Shown here: piece by piece, positions 35,206 to 48,885 of the stretch
How the letters are laid out: the number at the start of each line of letters is the position of its first letter
Numbering within the stretch: position 1 is the stretch's first letter
Assembly (NCBI GenBank): GCA_963693085.1
Contig: OY856409.1
Coordinates: 664,793,591-664,857,590, forward strand
Direction of reading: 5' to 3'
From: Alisma plantago-aquatica
Taxonomy: Eukaryota; Streptophyta; Magnoliopsida; Alismatales; Alismataceae
Length of the DNA: 64,000 nucleotides
Translations under genes and position numbers: made by a program
Notes under the pieces: generated by a model
Database searches by the model: none
What the model was told of the DNA's origin: nothing
What the model saw: only the letters and a program-made list of their open reading frames with translations

Positions 35206-38200
35206 TAGGAATTTTTCCCTCAAAATTCCACCAAGCAAACAAACAGTTCAGGATAAGCCTTTCACACGTCCATCAGGGCTCCCATGTGGCATCACCCTTC
35301 CCATGGTGCTTCCCAAGAACCTTCATCATCTCATATTCTTCCATCTGAGTTCTTTCTTACCTTGGTATATCGTACCCTCATAGGTGACTCAGGACATTTC
35401 AGCCTCTCAAAAGCTGAATAGGTTCAAGGCTCAGCACATGGCCTGGGTACCTCACATAGTGCTCTAGATCGGACTCATGGAACACATTATTCATCATGTT
35501 ATCCTGAGGGGCAAGGATAAACACAACCTTCTCCACCAATCCATCTCAAATGGACCCATATATCGGGGACTCAGCTTTCTCAGTTGTAGCTCAAAGGGGT
35601 CAGATTTTCACATTATACTCTCCCATAGTGAATTGCATGTCAGTCTGCTTTGCATCAGCTCATGACTTATGTCACCACTTGGCTCTCTCTCAGCCATTGT
35701 ATTATCAAGCGACTTCATCTGCACACACTGTGGTTTTTTCCTGACCTTCGTAAGGCCTCCTTCACCCACATCATCTCAATGAAATGGTGACCGACACAAC
35801 CTCCTTCTAGAAATTCTTTCATCCCAATAAAGGCTATAGTGGTTAACATCACATCTTAGGAACTGTCTCTTTGTATCACCCTGGGCAAGTTCACTTACTC
35901 ACCTCAGACTCTCTAATCTGGATCATACTATCCATTAGTTAAGGGTGATAAGCGGTACTAACATCGAGTTCTACATGTTTCTACTTCGACCTCATGGAAG
36001 TGAACCTTTAGGTCATACTCAAGAACTTTTGAACTTGTATCATGGTGTAGTTGAACCATCTCTCTCTCTCTTATGTATTTCAACAGAATCTATCTCTTGA
36101 CAATACTCCTTTCTTTCTCATGTTATCTAGGTAAAGCGATCTACCATGACCCATATTGCATCTTGACCTTCTGGGTCAAAGGGAGACTTACCACAACATA
36201 CATAGTGATGAACTCCCATTCCCTCTCAGGGACTCCTCTATAACGATACACTGGGTTATTGGTGTTCGTCCTTCACCTCCTAGCTTGCATGGCCACATGC
36301 TACATGCAACTTTGTTTTAAGCATCCAGAGTGCTACCATCACTTACTATCTTTTTAGTACCAAGGTATATCATGACCTCCTGTGTTGTTATGATTCCTCA
36401 AGCTTGATACCTTGGAAACCCTAAACCACTCTCAAAAGGGTTTTATTACCTTCCTATCCAAAGAAGTGTATCTGAGGTTCTATCACCATCCTTTTACTAC
36501 ATCAAGGACTAAACTGGCTAACCAAACAACCATTAACTTGTTCGACATATCTTGTTACCTCTTGTGTGTTATCCAAAATACATCCTCTTTTCAAACATAG
36601 GGTTAGTCAAACAACCTCAACTTCTTCTAGCTTCCAGCTAACTAGGCAGCTATATATCAACCAGAGCATTCATTACCACTTCTTAGGTGTTAGGTAACAT
36701 ACACCTCCATGTATTATCATCTCATCTCAAACTCTAAGCTTGTCTTCATCAAGAAACTCTGAGCTCATCCTAATGGTGATCAAACTCAACCTTATTTCAC
36801 TTGCAAATTCCACATAGCTCATGCTAAAAACATCCTTATAAGATGACTACCTTATTTCTCTTAGTGTTTGTAATCCATGTATTATTCTTTCCACAAAGGT
36901 ATGTTATCATCTCTATCCTCATACCTTGTAGCAACGTTCCAACTTACATCATCTTTATCCTTGGTGTAAGGCATGCGTACTGTCCTATCTCTCACTCCCA
37001 TAACAAGAAGAAATAAGCATTTGGCGGCCGTCCAAATATAGAGTTCTTCCCATTCCAGGAGTAGAGATGGTACATCCCACTTTGCCAGTACACCTTCAAA
37101 TCTAAGTTGAAACGTGCAACTCATGTCTCCACATCACAAACATCATGATATCAAAAATTACTTCCATGGAAAACTGGTCTCGAACCTACTGGGGTTTACA
37201 CACAATCCTTGGTCATCTCCTCTGGGTCTATAGGGTGCCGACACTTTTGGGGTCATCCCTCTTCCCTCATGCATCCAAAGAGTGCCCTACTCATCCGCCC
37301 TTTGGGTCCCATGAGTTCATGAAGGTGATCAATCTCCTAACCCATGGCTCTCAGACAATGATAGCTATTACCTCCCGACCCTATGGTCATGTGCAACTAG
37401 GGAATTAGGCAACTCCCGCGTCCATCGGTCTTATCCCTAACTGACCCTAGGATAGACTTAGGATTCCATTATAGTACATGTCCAACTTAGAACCTTACCC
37501 AAGCCTTCATCATCTCTCTCTGTATTCTCGACTGACTTTCATCCCTTCATAGGGGTCATGGCAACCTGCCTACCTTGGTCAGGCCCCATACCGGTTACCT
37601 CTATGGTAACACATCCACATGCACTTAGAGATGGTTATCTATGGGTCTACAGGTTCATTCTCATTCCATGTACTTTTCACTTAGCTTCTCAAGATCCTAT
37701 AGGACTTCTTTAGATTACCTCAAAACCAAAAAAACTGGTATACACCCTACCAAAGGGTCCCTCTCCCAAGATGGGAGGAAACTACAACTCTTGACAACAA
37801 GGTCACAACCGTTCTTAGGGTTTACATTCACATGAACATGCCTAACCCAGCAACTACTAAGGCACAAGCAGGTCACCTATTAAACCATGTTAGGTCATAC
37901 TTGTTCTCTTTCCTCAACATTAGGTCAACTTAGTTGTGAGGGGTTCATCAAACCTACCTTTAACTTAAGGGGTTTCCTTTTCCTCTATACATGAAGAGTA
38001 CCATACTCAAAACTATAGAGACTCAATTCTCATCATGAGCATTAGGTACACCACTTCCCCTCTTCATCCAGGAACCCTAGGTTCACCTTTGGATATCCAA
38101 CTACATGCTCAACCTCTTAACCACGAATCAAGCATGTCCAAGGTATGACATGTACTCCCATGATCCTTTTATATGAGCAACACCTCAGAGTTGAGTCCTC

Positions 38201-39607
38201 CTCAAGGACATTCAACTAGGTATAAAACCTCACAACATGGTACTTAAACCTCCTCAGGGTCTAAGGCACTCTTTATTTCATCCAGTAGGTAACCACTTAT
38301 ACCCTGGGTACTAGAAGCATCGTCCTCTCTCTAGGGTTTAGTTCCTCTAAAGGCAACCAAGATATCATCAGCCTCCAGGAATCAAGCATAAGGCAACCAC
38401 TATCATCTATGTAGAATGAGATGGCATGTGAATGAGTGATATGGGGAGAAATTCTTTGACGTATGGGGTCCGATACACATATGGTGAACAGTCAAAGCGA
38501 GGGATGGAGTCTGGTCACTAAAAAAGAAGTCGCATCATCCTCAACTCCCCACTATTCCTCAAGTTTCGGGGTTTTAGGCTTCCAACCTCCTTGTTGGGGT
38601 TATGCTTCCTCTCTCTAGAGCTAATTCCACCTCCAACCATACTTACTAGAGGTCCCTTCTCCATGAAGGCTCATGCTCACAAGCATACCCCTATGTGGTT
38701 GAAGCCTATGCTCAACTCATGTTTGGCTCAAGAGCATCCATACCCCTTTCATAAGCCATCCATCATGATCTCTTAACCAGGATTTCATCAAGCTATACCC
38801 TACTTGCCTAAGCCCATAGGGTAACTATAGGTTCTCTAACCTCATCTGCGAAGGAGCTATCCTTTGCTATGGCATGCACGACCATCTCCAGGGTTGGGTC
38901 GCCAAAGGTACTAGGTCATCTACCCTCTTATGGCATCCCAAAGGCATGACCAACCAAACACTCGGTCAACCAAGACATCTAACTCATCATGTCATCTCTC
39001 TCTAACCTTCACTTAGGGTTAGGGTTACCATCATCCTCAAAGGATGTGCTATCTCTACCTTTAATGGAGGTCTCTACCTCCCAGACTAACCCTCTCTACT
39101 CATCCTCCTAACAAGAGGTCTATCCTCAGGCCTCTCCTGAGGGCGATTACAACTTGTATCATACGACCTAAGCATGTATCTATTCTTTAGTTTGTGCTTA
39201 ATCTATTAAGCTTATGTCCATGACATCTTATTTACATGCTTTTCATTAATTTGGTGGAGGATTCCTTAGACCTTATTAACTTTACCCATACCTCAAGAGG
39301 GTGAGGAGAAGAGAGAAAACCCTAATCCTTAAGGTCCTTAAAGAATTTGAGTTGAGAAGGGATGAACAAGATGAGAGAGTCCTAAAGGTATCTTATTTCG
39401 AGTCATACCCTGAGACATCGGCCAGGCAGTCACATAATCTGGGAGTCCTCGTATTCCGACTAGCGGTGCGGAGGAAAATATTGCTAGCCCCCGAACGTGA
39501 TCCTTTTCTAGACACCTCAGTCTTTCGGACAATCCTCTAATAACTTCCTTGGTTTCTATAGAATTTGTAAAATTTAATAATTATTAAAGATTAATTGAGG
39601 AACATAT
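35206..39607 (-). pseudogene. Decayed chromovirus gag-pol, copy 2
   Basis: The minus-strand pol tail is readable: GPFEMDWW, then SLPL, then in another frame NVFHESDLEHYVR followed by HVL...EPIQLL. At 35,320-35,276 it reads VLGKHHGKGDATWEP, and in a further frame at 35,261-35,241 KAYPELF. Upstream parts align with copy 1, for example the segment at 37,950 that matches the reverse of 20,665. No frame exceeds about 120 codons. Gag is not recognisable. At least two frameshifts are in the same place as in copy 1. Product when intact would be the chromovirus polyprotein; this copy is dead. Confidence 0.88.
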
Positions 39608-39619
39608 GCTCTGATACCA
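39608..39619 (-). other. Primer-binding site, initiator tRNA-Met type (intact)
   Basis: Minus strand TGGTATCAGAGC, the full consensus, two bases from the right LTR. Confidence 0.93.
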
Positions 39620-39621
39620 AT

Positions 39622-42600
39622 TGTAATGACCCCGCCTCCCGATAACCCCCAATTAAGGGAGACCCGAAGGTCAGAGCCGTTATTCAATTAACAGGATCAA
39701 AGGTTTGACAAATAATCAATAATAATTATGAAATTCTACTAACTAAACTAGAATTGGGTATAAAATTAAAACTTTACTTACCTTTGAAAAACTTTGGAAG
39801 TCTATCTATCCAGAGCTTGAATCTACTCTATCTAATCCTCCTTGCACTTTATGTTTTATTTTCACAATGTGTCACTTTACCGTTTGTTCATTTCAGGGTT
39901 GTACCTAAAACGTCGACAAACAAAACGTCGGTCAGTATATCAAAATATACGGGTATGTTGGAACAACCAAAAACTTGCAAATATGGCTAACAATATAATT
40001 ATCACAATCAAATTAATTAACCATCCAATTTACATTTTCCAATATGACATTCTCCACCTCTTTTGCCCTAACCCTGGCATACCCACCTTAGGGTTTCCTT
40101 TGCTAATGACTTAAGGCCACCTTCTCAATCCCGAGCTTGGTGTCTAGGGTCACCACTCATGGTGCCCTCTAGTCATGCAATATCATAGGCCACCTTCTCA
40201 TTCCCGAGCTTGGTGCCTGGGGTCACCACTCAAGGTGTCCATTGGTCTACCCATCTGGGCCTGACCTTTGGCATCATCCATCAGGGTGGCATGTAGGTGT
40301 GAGAATACATACTTCTATTTTTAATGTGATAATCATAGTGACTTTACGATTTGCAAGTATGAACATCCAACAGATAATTTGCATTCAATGTGATTAACCA
40401 TCCGGAAAATCCTCGGGAAACTAAGGTGTTTATTCATAATTAACCACATACCTGATCTGACGATTCGAACAGAAATATCCATGCAAATAAGAATCCAAGC
40501 AAGCAAGCATTTTCAACAAGATCCTGAAATAATCACGTCATTCCCTTTTTATTATTCATGTCATCAAGATCCATTAAACCTAGCTCGCTTCCTAGGGTTT
40601 CTAATTCACTTTTAGGGTTTCTATTGCAATTAGGGTTTCCCTTCATCTTTTATTATTTTAAACCCTAATTTAACACAATTGATCACCAACCCTAATTATT
40701 TCCACATCTAATCCTCAATTTTAGATTAAAGGCATAATTAACCATTAATTAAGTTCATTAAGCCTCTTTTACATTAAATCTAGTATTTTTATCCCTTTAA
40801 ACCATGACAAGATTATTATACGCATTTATCATCAATCCATAGTTCATTATGGTCCAATTCACATATGAACGTTATTTGTCATTTCACCTTTATCCATTAG
40901 AAAACCCTAATTTCCAAATTAAGGGTATTTATCCACAATTAGGAACTTTTATACTCAAAATGGCTTAGAACCATCATTCTCAGCTTATTCATGAATTTGA
41001 GCAAATAAAGTCACACAAAACCAATATTAGGGTTTCAAGGCCCATTAAAGCATATTTATGAACATGGAATCCTAAATTAATAAAATTATGCATAAGGTTC
41101 ATCCTTTTAGATCTAATGCGTCTTTTTTTTAACCAACAAGTTAATATCGAACTTAAACATCCATATAACCCTTCCTAGTGCATTAATCATCAAAGATTAG
41201 GGTTTGTCATCAATTAGACCATTAATGATAGCATCTTTACATTCTTTATGAACTGTAATCAGAATTAAGATCTAATTATATTTTATTCGTGTTCCTCTCA
41301 TTCTTAGGATCAATTTTCATATTTGGATCACCTTCATCCAATATTTCTTCAATTAGTTATGTATTTTACAAGATAACCCTATTTTTCCACCAATCAGAAA
41401 CAGCCACGTCGATTTATTAAAATTACAACTCAGCTAGCGGGCAAAGCACTCGCTGAACAGGAAAGGGCTGTGAAATTACCTTAAAGGGCTTCTCCTTATA
41501 AATGAGACGCGGGGGCAGGGATGTACTTTCTTCATGTATCGTCTTCAACCCCCGCCCGCTATCTTCGTGAGTCGCATCGCAGAGTCTGCCACGGTCAGTC
41601 AACTGATGGGTTGACTTTGCCAATCCTGCCTCCCCAGCAGTGAGCCAAGATCTCCATCTCCTCGTCGTGACCCGCCGAACTCAATGGTAGTCTCAGCATC
41701 ACCTGAGCCGGTTGGAGTCGTCGGAAGGGCCATGAGATCCCTCGGCCAGGAGGCCATGGCTGGGAGGGGGTAGGTCCATGTTTAGGCACAAACTCGGGTA
41801 GGAGAACGCACTGCGGACTCCACCAAAGTTCCAGGGGCACAGTTAACTTTTTAAAGGGGAAACATGTACCCCCTTATATAGACCTGGGTCAGGGGTCGAT
41901 GCCAGGCTTTTGGGGAAATCCTCGCTAGTCCTCCTCATGTCGGAATCCTGGTATGATTTGGTCCGGAATCTTCTCCCTAACTCTGTGGGTGAGTTCCCAA
42001 AACCAAACACGAATGAGATTAAGAGAAAGTCCAGATCGATCAAACCTCTCATGTTTCCTAATCCTACCAGAGGTAGAAGATGACCCGCGCACCTTTGGAT
42101 TTTAATCCAACGGCTTCTGTGCGGTGCGTCTGATCCTTGTATGGATTTATATATCAATTTAATCGAGAAAATAAACGTGACATTTATTATAAACCCAATA
42201 CTTTAGGGAATCTTGCAAAAGCTATAACTCCCAAACCAAGCATCCAATTAATCCCAAATTTGGAGGGAAAGTCCATAATGACTTAATCTATCTCTCTACC
42301 AAAATTGGACTCATTATCTCAAATAAAACGTTACTTTTATTTGAGTGCAAGATATCTCTTAATTATATATATTTTTCACCTATTTTCTCTTCCCTTTGCT
42401 ATTAAATTATTATTTTGAGTTCCTTGCACCTCAGGGAACCTTAATGGCTCGAAATCCCCTCTTGGGACTATTTCCTTAGCCTCTTTCCTTCTTTTTCATC
42501 CCTTTTCTTATTATCTTACTTTTTCTTTATTAAAATATCTCTTTTTGAAGATTTCTCTTTATTTCTCTTTTATTTTCCTCTTTGGTATTCCTTTTAACAT

Positions 42601-43026
42601 TAGGAATCCTTGGGATACGAAAATCCATTAAGGATAACTTAATTACACCTCTTTTCACTTGTTTTCAACATTTTATCATTATTTTCAATTTCTTTCGTAA
42701 CAAGGAAATACTTAATTGATCTTTTCTTTTCTTTTTGCATTATCTTTGCAACTTTGGACTTCTTGGAACCCAAAAGGCACGAAATCCATCCTTGGATTAC
42801 ACCTCTTTCTTTCTAGAGGTTTCTACTTCTTTCTTTTCTCAAATATTCAATTATTCATTCACTAATTGAATTTTCTTGTTATTTGGGCCCAATAGCCAAT
42901 AAATCCCACAACACAATCATCAAGGCTATTGTAAATGAATTCCATTTATATCATTTGTTGTGCAGATATCTTTAATAGGAGAAATTATATTTCTCACCAA
43001 ATGAACCCAAAATTGGGGTTGTAACA
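39622..43026 (-). repeat. 5' LTR of chromovirus copy 2
   Basis: 3,405 bp, colinear with 31,776-35,191. Confidence 0.96.
41873..41882 (-). promoter_or_regulatory. TATA box of the chromovirus copy 2 5' LTR
   Basis: Minus strand TCTATATAAG followed by a G-run; the same site is conserved in the other LTR (34,028-34,037). Confidence 0.7.
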
Positions 43027-43987
43027 CATACATATATAGGTCTAGTGTGATAACCTAGATTTTTGAGTTTTAATAACTAATACAATAATTGAGAGACAAG
43101 CATTCTATGTAAGATGTCCAAATACCAAATTGAGGAATTGGTTATACAATCATGGATTCCTTCACCCAAATTAGGTGATTGGAAATATGAGGGAGGACTA
43201 TGATGCCAAATTGAATTCAATTGTGAATGAACACCCTTTCCGATTAATTAAGTCCTCATGAGACCAATCATTCATTTAGTGATCCAGTGAGTAGTGAACT
43301 AATTGCTTTTGAGGAATTGTGTACATATAAACCAATGTTAGGGTTTTGGTGTCAACTTTGACTAAATGGCCTATCTTTTTCACTTAATGTAATGCCCTAA
43401 GTATCACATGAAGGTGAACTTTAGGTATTAATGTGATTAGTCAATAACCATTCCTAACCTTCGAATTTCCTCCCCAAATTTATGCCACACCTACATCATG
43501 ACATTGTAAAGCTACACCTAAAATTTTGTGGCATTTGGATTATCCAATTAAGAAATATCAGCAGTTGAATTTTGGTGCATATATTCATGCACATTGGACC
43601 CTAGGACCTAAGTTTCGGCTTAAATGACCAGGCCGTGACACATTTATGTGTCACGCGGCTTCATTTTTCCTGGTTCACCCGTTCCTGACCGTGGGATCCT
43701 AGCCCTTTGGATCGCGCGGGGATCCAAGGGCGGGGGGAAACCGTCTTCAACCTCCCGCAAAGGGCGGGGAGGTGAGATTAGGATCGATCATCAGCGGGCT
43801 GCCACCTCACTTCAGGTCCCGAAGATCCATCCCTTTAGATGACCTCGTCTCCCCAAACCGAACCTCACAAGCCCTAACTCAACCCCCCTTCGCCCTCGGA
43901 TCTAGGAGGATGGGCTCCCCTTATCTCTACGCCTCTCACGGGCAGTGGTGCCCCTTTAGGGCTTTCCCTCCCACACCTCCTCATGCC

Positions 43988-43996
43988 TATTTAAGG
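43988..43996 (+). promoter_or_regulatory. TATA box of the solo LTR
   Basis: TATTTAAGG after a C-rich stretch, same form as in chromovirus copy 1. Confidence 0.6.
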
Positions 43997-44559
43997 ATAC
44001 CAATAGCTCCGACCGACCTCCTTTAGTCTCCCACTCAACTCAATTTGAAGCAGCCAATCTCCGAGCACCTTCCCCGAGTCCACCTTCCTCTCCGCAGCTG
44101 CATCACCTCGGCGGCACCGCATAGGTCTCGCCCCACTGAATACAACCTTCCATCACCTTCGCCTCAATCCGACGATGCTTCTCGGCTAGAACGAACTACC
44201 CCAGAACACCCCTCCATCTCTGACCTCCACCTCACCGGTGACCTCGCCGTCACTGCAGTGGCAATGAGTTTTAGAGGGAGCCGTAGCTCAGAAACCTCAC
44301 CCCTCCGATCAAGGCAACCCCTTGAAGGTGATGACAGACTCGTTGATACTCCAGCACCACCCAAGGGCGGACGGGGCCTCGTCGGAGTAGCTAACTGGCT
44401 GCTCGAGTAAGCAGCAGCAGAGTTTGGGTAGCGCCTGGTGATCGTGAAGAGGAATTGGACCGGGTCAGGCCAGGAACCGGCCGACCCATCACAATAGACC
44501 GGGTTCAATACCCTTAAACCGGCTGGATCCCAGTAAGGCAAAGGAGCCGCGCCACCTAG

Positions 44560-44568
44560 ACACGTGGC
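44560..44568 (+). promoter_or_regulatory. G-box/ABRE-like word in the solo LTR
   Basis: ACACGTGGC, with two CCAAT-type words (GGCCAATT and ATTGGCC) just downstream. It is downstream of the TATA box, so a role in LTR transcription is uncertain. Confidence 0.35.
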
Positions 44569-45597
44569 CAATTTTGATTGGCCCGATCAGGTAAATAATT
44601 CAGTAAATATTCTTTTTCTCATATAATTCATAGAAAATAGCTTGCTGGTCAGAAAAATGTAAATAAGGTATCGAAATTCTCAGAAAAATACGTAGAACAA
44701 CATGAAAGCTTAATATCAGACTTTTGATGCAATAATAATAGTGATATCATGCAAGATGTATAATTCTTGTTTAATAGATAATAAATAGCAAAGGATGATA
44801 TAAAATCATGGAAACATATTAGTAAGTCCACAATTATGTATAGAATGCATATGATGTCAGATATCGTCATGTGATGCACAAAATTCTGTAATTTGATTAA
44901 TATGGCTAATTAGGGCTAATAACCCTAATAAAATACAATAAATACATATGTGCTCTATAAATGATGAAATTCACAGAGTAAACTTATATCAGTATATTGA
45001 ACCTCAGTTTTAATTATGAGATCATAAAGATGAACAAAATCCATGTTATATGAAGATGAATATTAATACATGGTTTAAAACCCTAATCTAGATTAATGAT
45101 GTAACCTAGGTTTAATATGTGCACAAAAAGGATTTGGAACCTAATGTTCGGACGATGAACTTTGATAATGAGATGTAATTTGGAAAATGACATCAGTATG
45201 ACAAATCTAAGATAAGAAGACAAGTAATAATGTATATAACATAATGAGATAAGCAAACCCTAATGAACACAACTAGGGTTAAGATGATGAGAATCTAATG
45301 CTAGTATATGATTTTGTTATTAACCAGGTGATGACCATATATGTAGATGATCCAAAATGTAAATAGGAATCTCTGAACTCAGGTACGTGGATATAATTAT
45401 ATGACTAGATTTGTTGGATGTTAAATATATGTACTTGCTTGTTTGTACTTGAAATACATTATTGGATGTAGATCTATATGTATTGTCATTTCTGTCTTGA
45501 ACAATAAGAACACTAAAGAAAGAAAATGGAATGTAGTTACTGATGGTTCATTAATCTCCCTATTAGAGAGGGAAAGTATTAATGTTGACTAGCACCT

Positions 45598-45655
45598 CCC
45601 TAATGGTACAAGGTACGCAGGGAGATCCCTAATGGTACAATGTACGCAGGGATAG
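45598..45655. repeat. 29-bp tandem duplication in the solo LTR
   Basis: Two copies of a unit beginning CCCTAATGGTACAA and ending GTACGCAGGGA, one substitution in the core. Confidence 0.85.
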
Positions 45656-46167
45656 GGCCCAATATTTATGTTTGTGCTAAGTCCACCATAGTAATACATG
45701 TCCATTGAAATATGGCTAATAACTTGGGATTACCTGATTCTCCGATTTAAATAATGTTTCCTTTCTCTTTCTTCAATTTCGAATATTTTATATGCCAGCA
45801 TAGTATAGCTTTTAATTCCATGTACCAACTTTTGTTGATGTTTTTGTTTCTCGTATTTTCTAGGTCCAGGGCTAGAATGGGATAAAGGATTGGGATGTGA
45901 ACAAGTTGTACAGGTCGTACCTATTGTCTAAGATCTTGCTAGCATACATGTTCATAGACTTGTAAAAATTCTCTTTCAATATACATTTGTAATTCATGTT
46001 GTAATAATATACATGTTATTGTTGAGAAATGTTATGGTTGTATGTTCATGTATGCGTATTATGCTTCCGCATCGCTCTCTGATATGATTGGATGATGTTT
46101 TCGGATTATGACATCTCATTCCCAATAGGGTTTTGAGAAGGCCAAAATCTGGGGACGTCACATCTAG

Positions 46168-48350
46168 TCATTTTGAAGACAATATATACCAAGTAACTTG
46201 TTGCGCTCAATGGTTATGCTCGACTTACACCCGTGAGGCATAAGTGTTTAGAATAGTAAAAGGAATTATTATGTATGCATCTAACTTTGATTAGGGTTTT
46301 CTAAATCCTAATTGGAGTTTGTATTGCTAAGCATTTGGAGACAATTCCAAATCTAAGAAACAAATTTCTCTACTGAAGGTTGTCTAGAATTCTTACATAA
46401 AGATGAGATTCCTAGTTGCAATGCATGTATCTTGGCTTATATAACTAGATGAGTCTCCTTAAGAATTTTTATTTTTTTCAAGCATGGAAGGATGATGAAG
46501 AACTATGCCCCTTGGAGGTGATCCAAATGGAGGAGCAGTTGGCACATCACTCTATAGCATTGGCAACCCTAATGATATATACATGCAATGATTAGCATGT
46601 ATGACTCTCGAGTGTAGTAGTAGTTGGTGACTCCTCCCCAATGCAAAGTAGTGGTTAGTGATGAGCATGCCTAAGTGGCACATCGGAGGCAACAATATGT
46701 CTAGTAATGACTGATAAATATCTAACCTCTTGGGCAAAAGTGCCATTGACGACTTGACATTCGATGTAAAGAAGTGATCAAAGGGGGTTGATTGTGCAAT
46801 GATCCAAGATAACCCAGACATGGCATTTCATAAAGGCTGAAGGAGCTCACAGGAGGCAAGCCACAAGGTTCTCAAAGGAGAAAAAGGCTGATCACCATGA
46901 AATGAACTAGTTGGTAGTGGCAGATAGCACGGTCATGTTGTTAGCACATGGCCATGTTAAGGTGATCAGGTTGTTCAAGCAGCAACAACCACAGAAGCGT
47001 TTTAGATAACACATTTGTGTTTGAACACAATTAAAGCAATAGGCACATGGTCGTGCTAGGGGGCACAAACAATGTTTCTAGGGTGTATAGACTATGAGAA
47101 TCCAACAACAAACAAAAAGGTCATATTGAGTGCGACATTATTGCAGCCAAAGGTGCATCAAGAGAAACCAACAGCACATGGTGGTTTCAAGGGAAATGGC
47201 ACTTACAGGAGAACTATTGTGTACATGGGTTGTGCATAAATGTGGCAGATGTTGCTAGAAGTGGCTCATGTCCAAACAGGGCACACTCATGTCACAGAGA
47301 TTATGGCTATTAATTTGTAGACCTTCCCGTAGTGACAACAGGTTGAAGGTTGCATACGACATTGTGATTGTTGATTTTGTGAGCAACAAAATCTGCACGA
47401 AGACTAGAATATCCTTGAAACAATGACACTGTTATCCACCGTGTTAACGCTTGGGTTTTCTCTTCTCCATTGAAGAGAGTTTTCCCCATCAAGTGAAGTA
47501 GCGGCTTGGGGCTTGTCAACTCAGGATATCCAGGGTTAAACTTTCTCGTCACGTGTCAGCTTGGAATGACTAAACTTTTTCTTTCTCGTTAATGACCCAG
47601 TCTACCCCAAGGTTTGCTATTAAACTTTTCTAAGCAGAAACTTACCTAAAGACGCGTTTAAAACCTGCTTTTCGCCGAAAGCTAGAGCTGCTAGACCAAC
47701 CGACAGGTTTAGCTTTACCGCCACAATCTAAGGCTAAAAGCCACCAACCAAACGGCCGGTAGGGGTATATTACCATTTGTTTCTATCTTGCCAACTGGGC
47801 TTTTATTTGCGATGCCGTTCATTTCTACGGACACAGCCAGCAAGAACGGAATAGATGCTGCTGTTGGGGGGGAAGGTATACAGCAAGCAAGGAATAGAAC
47901 CAGGAAAAGTAAATGAAACAAGCCAAGCAAGAACCAGCGCGCACTGTTACTGTTTTGGCTGGTTGGTTGGTTGGTTGGTTGCCTACAGGCTCTGATGAGG
48001 TGTTGTTGGCTGAGTGACCGAGTCTGTAAGCCAGTGGAGTGATCAAACACCCACTGTGATTGATGCGAGGGTTGCTAGAACACTGTAACTGACTTCATCA
48101 CTCGAAGAGCGGGAGAGATTTTCTACGAAATCCACTCATCCAAACAAGCAATGGGTCCCTCCCTTTCCCTTCGTACACACAGCTGGCTCTGAATCGAGCA
48201 ATACAAGCAAGCCATCACCGTTAAGGCGAATCTGTTCTATATGAAAATCCACCACAGATAATGACCTTCCAAGATAGCAGCCAAGACAAGCCAAAACAAG
48301 AGATTGTGAATAATGAGAGAATTCATTAAATAAGTATTCTCATAATAGTA
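46168..48350. other. Intergenic sequence 3' of the bHLH gene
   Basis: No protein domain recognised; the longest frame (46,552-46,821, minus) has no known motif. At 46,920-47,110 the words GCACATGG and CATGGCCATG recur, like the short-motif arrays of the LTRs here, so this may be an eroded LTR piece. At 47,550 there is a CACGTG word, and at 47,740-47,760 AACCAAACGGCCGG resembles one end of hAT-type MITEs without a matching partner. Confidence 0.5.
47961..47980. repeat. (GGTT)5 microsatellite
   Basis: Five GGTT units. Confidence 0.97.
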
Positions 48351-48493
48351 ACAAAGTAACAACTCCATAATCAATGTTATGACAAGCAACTTTCTCTCAA
48401 CATCACCATGTTACATCTCAAAACATAGGGGTTACCAATATCTCTTTCTTTTTACTTGCTTTCCTTTTTTTTCGCCTCCACTCACAGGGCTAC

Positions 48494-48499
48494 TTTATT
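48494..48499 (-). terminator. Possible poly(A) signal of the bHLH gene
   Basis: Minus strand AATAAA about 390 nt after the stop codon, followed by A/T-rich sequence. This is a reasonable 3' UTR length but there is no transcript evidence. Confidence 0.4.
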
Positions 48500-48885
48500 T
48501 AACCTGTAAGGAGGTCTTACAAATCGGGGGTAGTAGTTAATATAACACAGCTCCTACAAGAATCAGCATGGGAAAGATAAAACAGACCCCAAAAACAATT
48601 GGCTAAGACAGAAGGAGTGCGCTTAACACCTAAAGACTGTTAGTCCAAAATTACAGGAACCAACATCATCTTTCTTCGTATGTACAAAGGAGTCTGGAGC
48701 AAGGGCAGACGGCCAAGTATAAACGTAAATGCCTTCTTTTGGGGTTACTCATCAGAGACTGTATTCAAAGACCGATTTTCATGTTTGCCATGTGTAGAGC
48801 TCCTGCATCCAGTGAAAATTGCATTTAGCATGTTTCATGTGCATCACACAGCAAATAAGTCACAATAAAAAACGTCTAGATATTA

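Larger units (their letters stand above)
31776..43026 (-). mobile_element. Full-length chromovirus (Ty3/Gypsy, Del/Tekay-like), copy 2
   Basis: LTRs at 31,776-35,191 and 39,622-43,026 start TGTAATGACC and end GTTGTAACA on the plus strand. The target duplication CATAC is exact (31,771-31,775 and 43,027-43,031). Polypurine tract next to the left LTR and primer-binding site next to the right LTR put it on the minus strand. LTR identity over the first 180 bp is about 97% by eye, so it is the youngest complete element here. It has the same family of LTR ends and the same degraded pol as copy 1. Confidence 0.97.
43046..46162 (+). mobile_element. Solo LTR, 3.1 kb, long-LTR gypsy type
   Basis: Starts TGTGATAACC and ends GGGGACGTCACA, with exact target duplication TCTAG (43,041-43,045 and 46,163-46,167). 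No internal coding region. A GC-rich block at 43,630-44,580 carries a TATA box at 43,988. The right end contains GCTTCCGCATCG, which appears in reverse near the left ends of the LTRs at 1801 and 63,195, supporting plus orientation and family kinship. It inserted 15 bp from the CATAC duplication of chromovirus copy 2. Open frames in the GC-rich block (44,045-44,410 plus, 44,164-44,571 minus) overlap on opposite strands and are not considered genes. Confidence 0.94.

Noticed and set aside
19025..39621. Both chromovirus internal regions measure exactly 4,430 bp
   Set aside because: A shared landmark sits at offset 1,203 in one and 1,252 in the other, so indels cancel and the equal length is partly chance; not used as evidence.
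44045..44571. Overlapping open frames of 121 and 135 codons on opposite strands in a GC-rich block
   Set aside because: They lie wholly inside the solo LTR with exact target duplications, overlap antisense, and match no domain; high GC explains the lack of stops.
46552..46821. 89-codon minus-strand frame
   Set aside because: No recognisable domain, surrounding sequence is LTR-like, no promoter context.
47581..47765. Possible MITE ending AACCAAACGGCCGG
   Set aside because: Only one end resembles a MITE terminus; no partner on the left.
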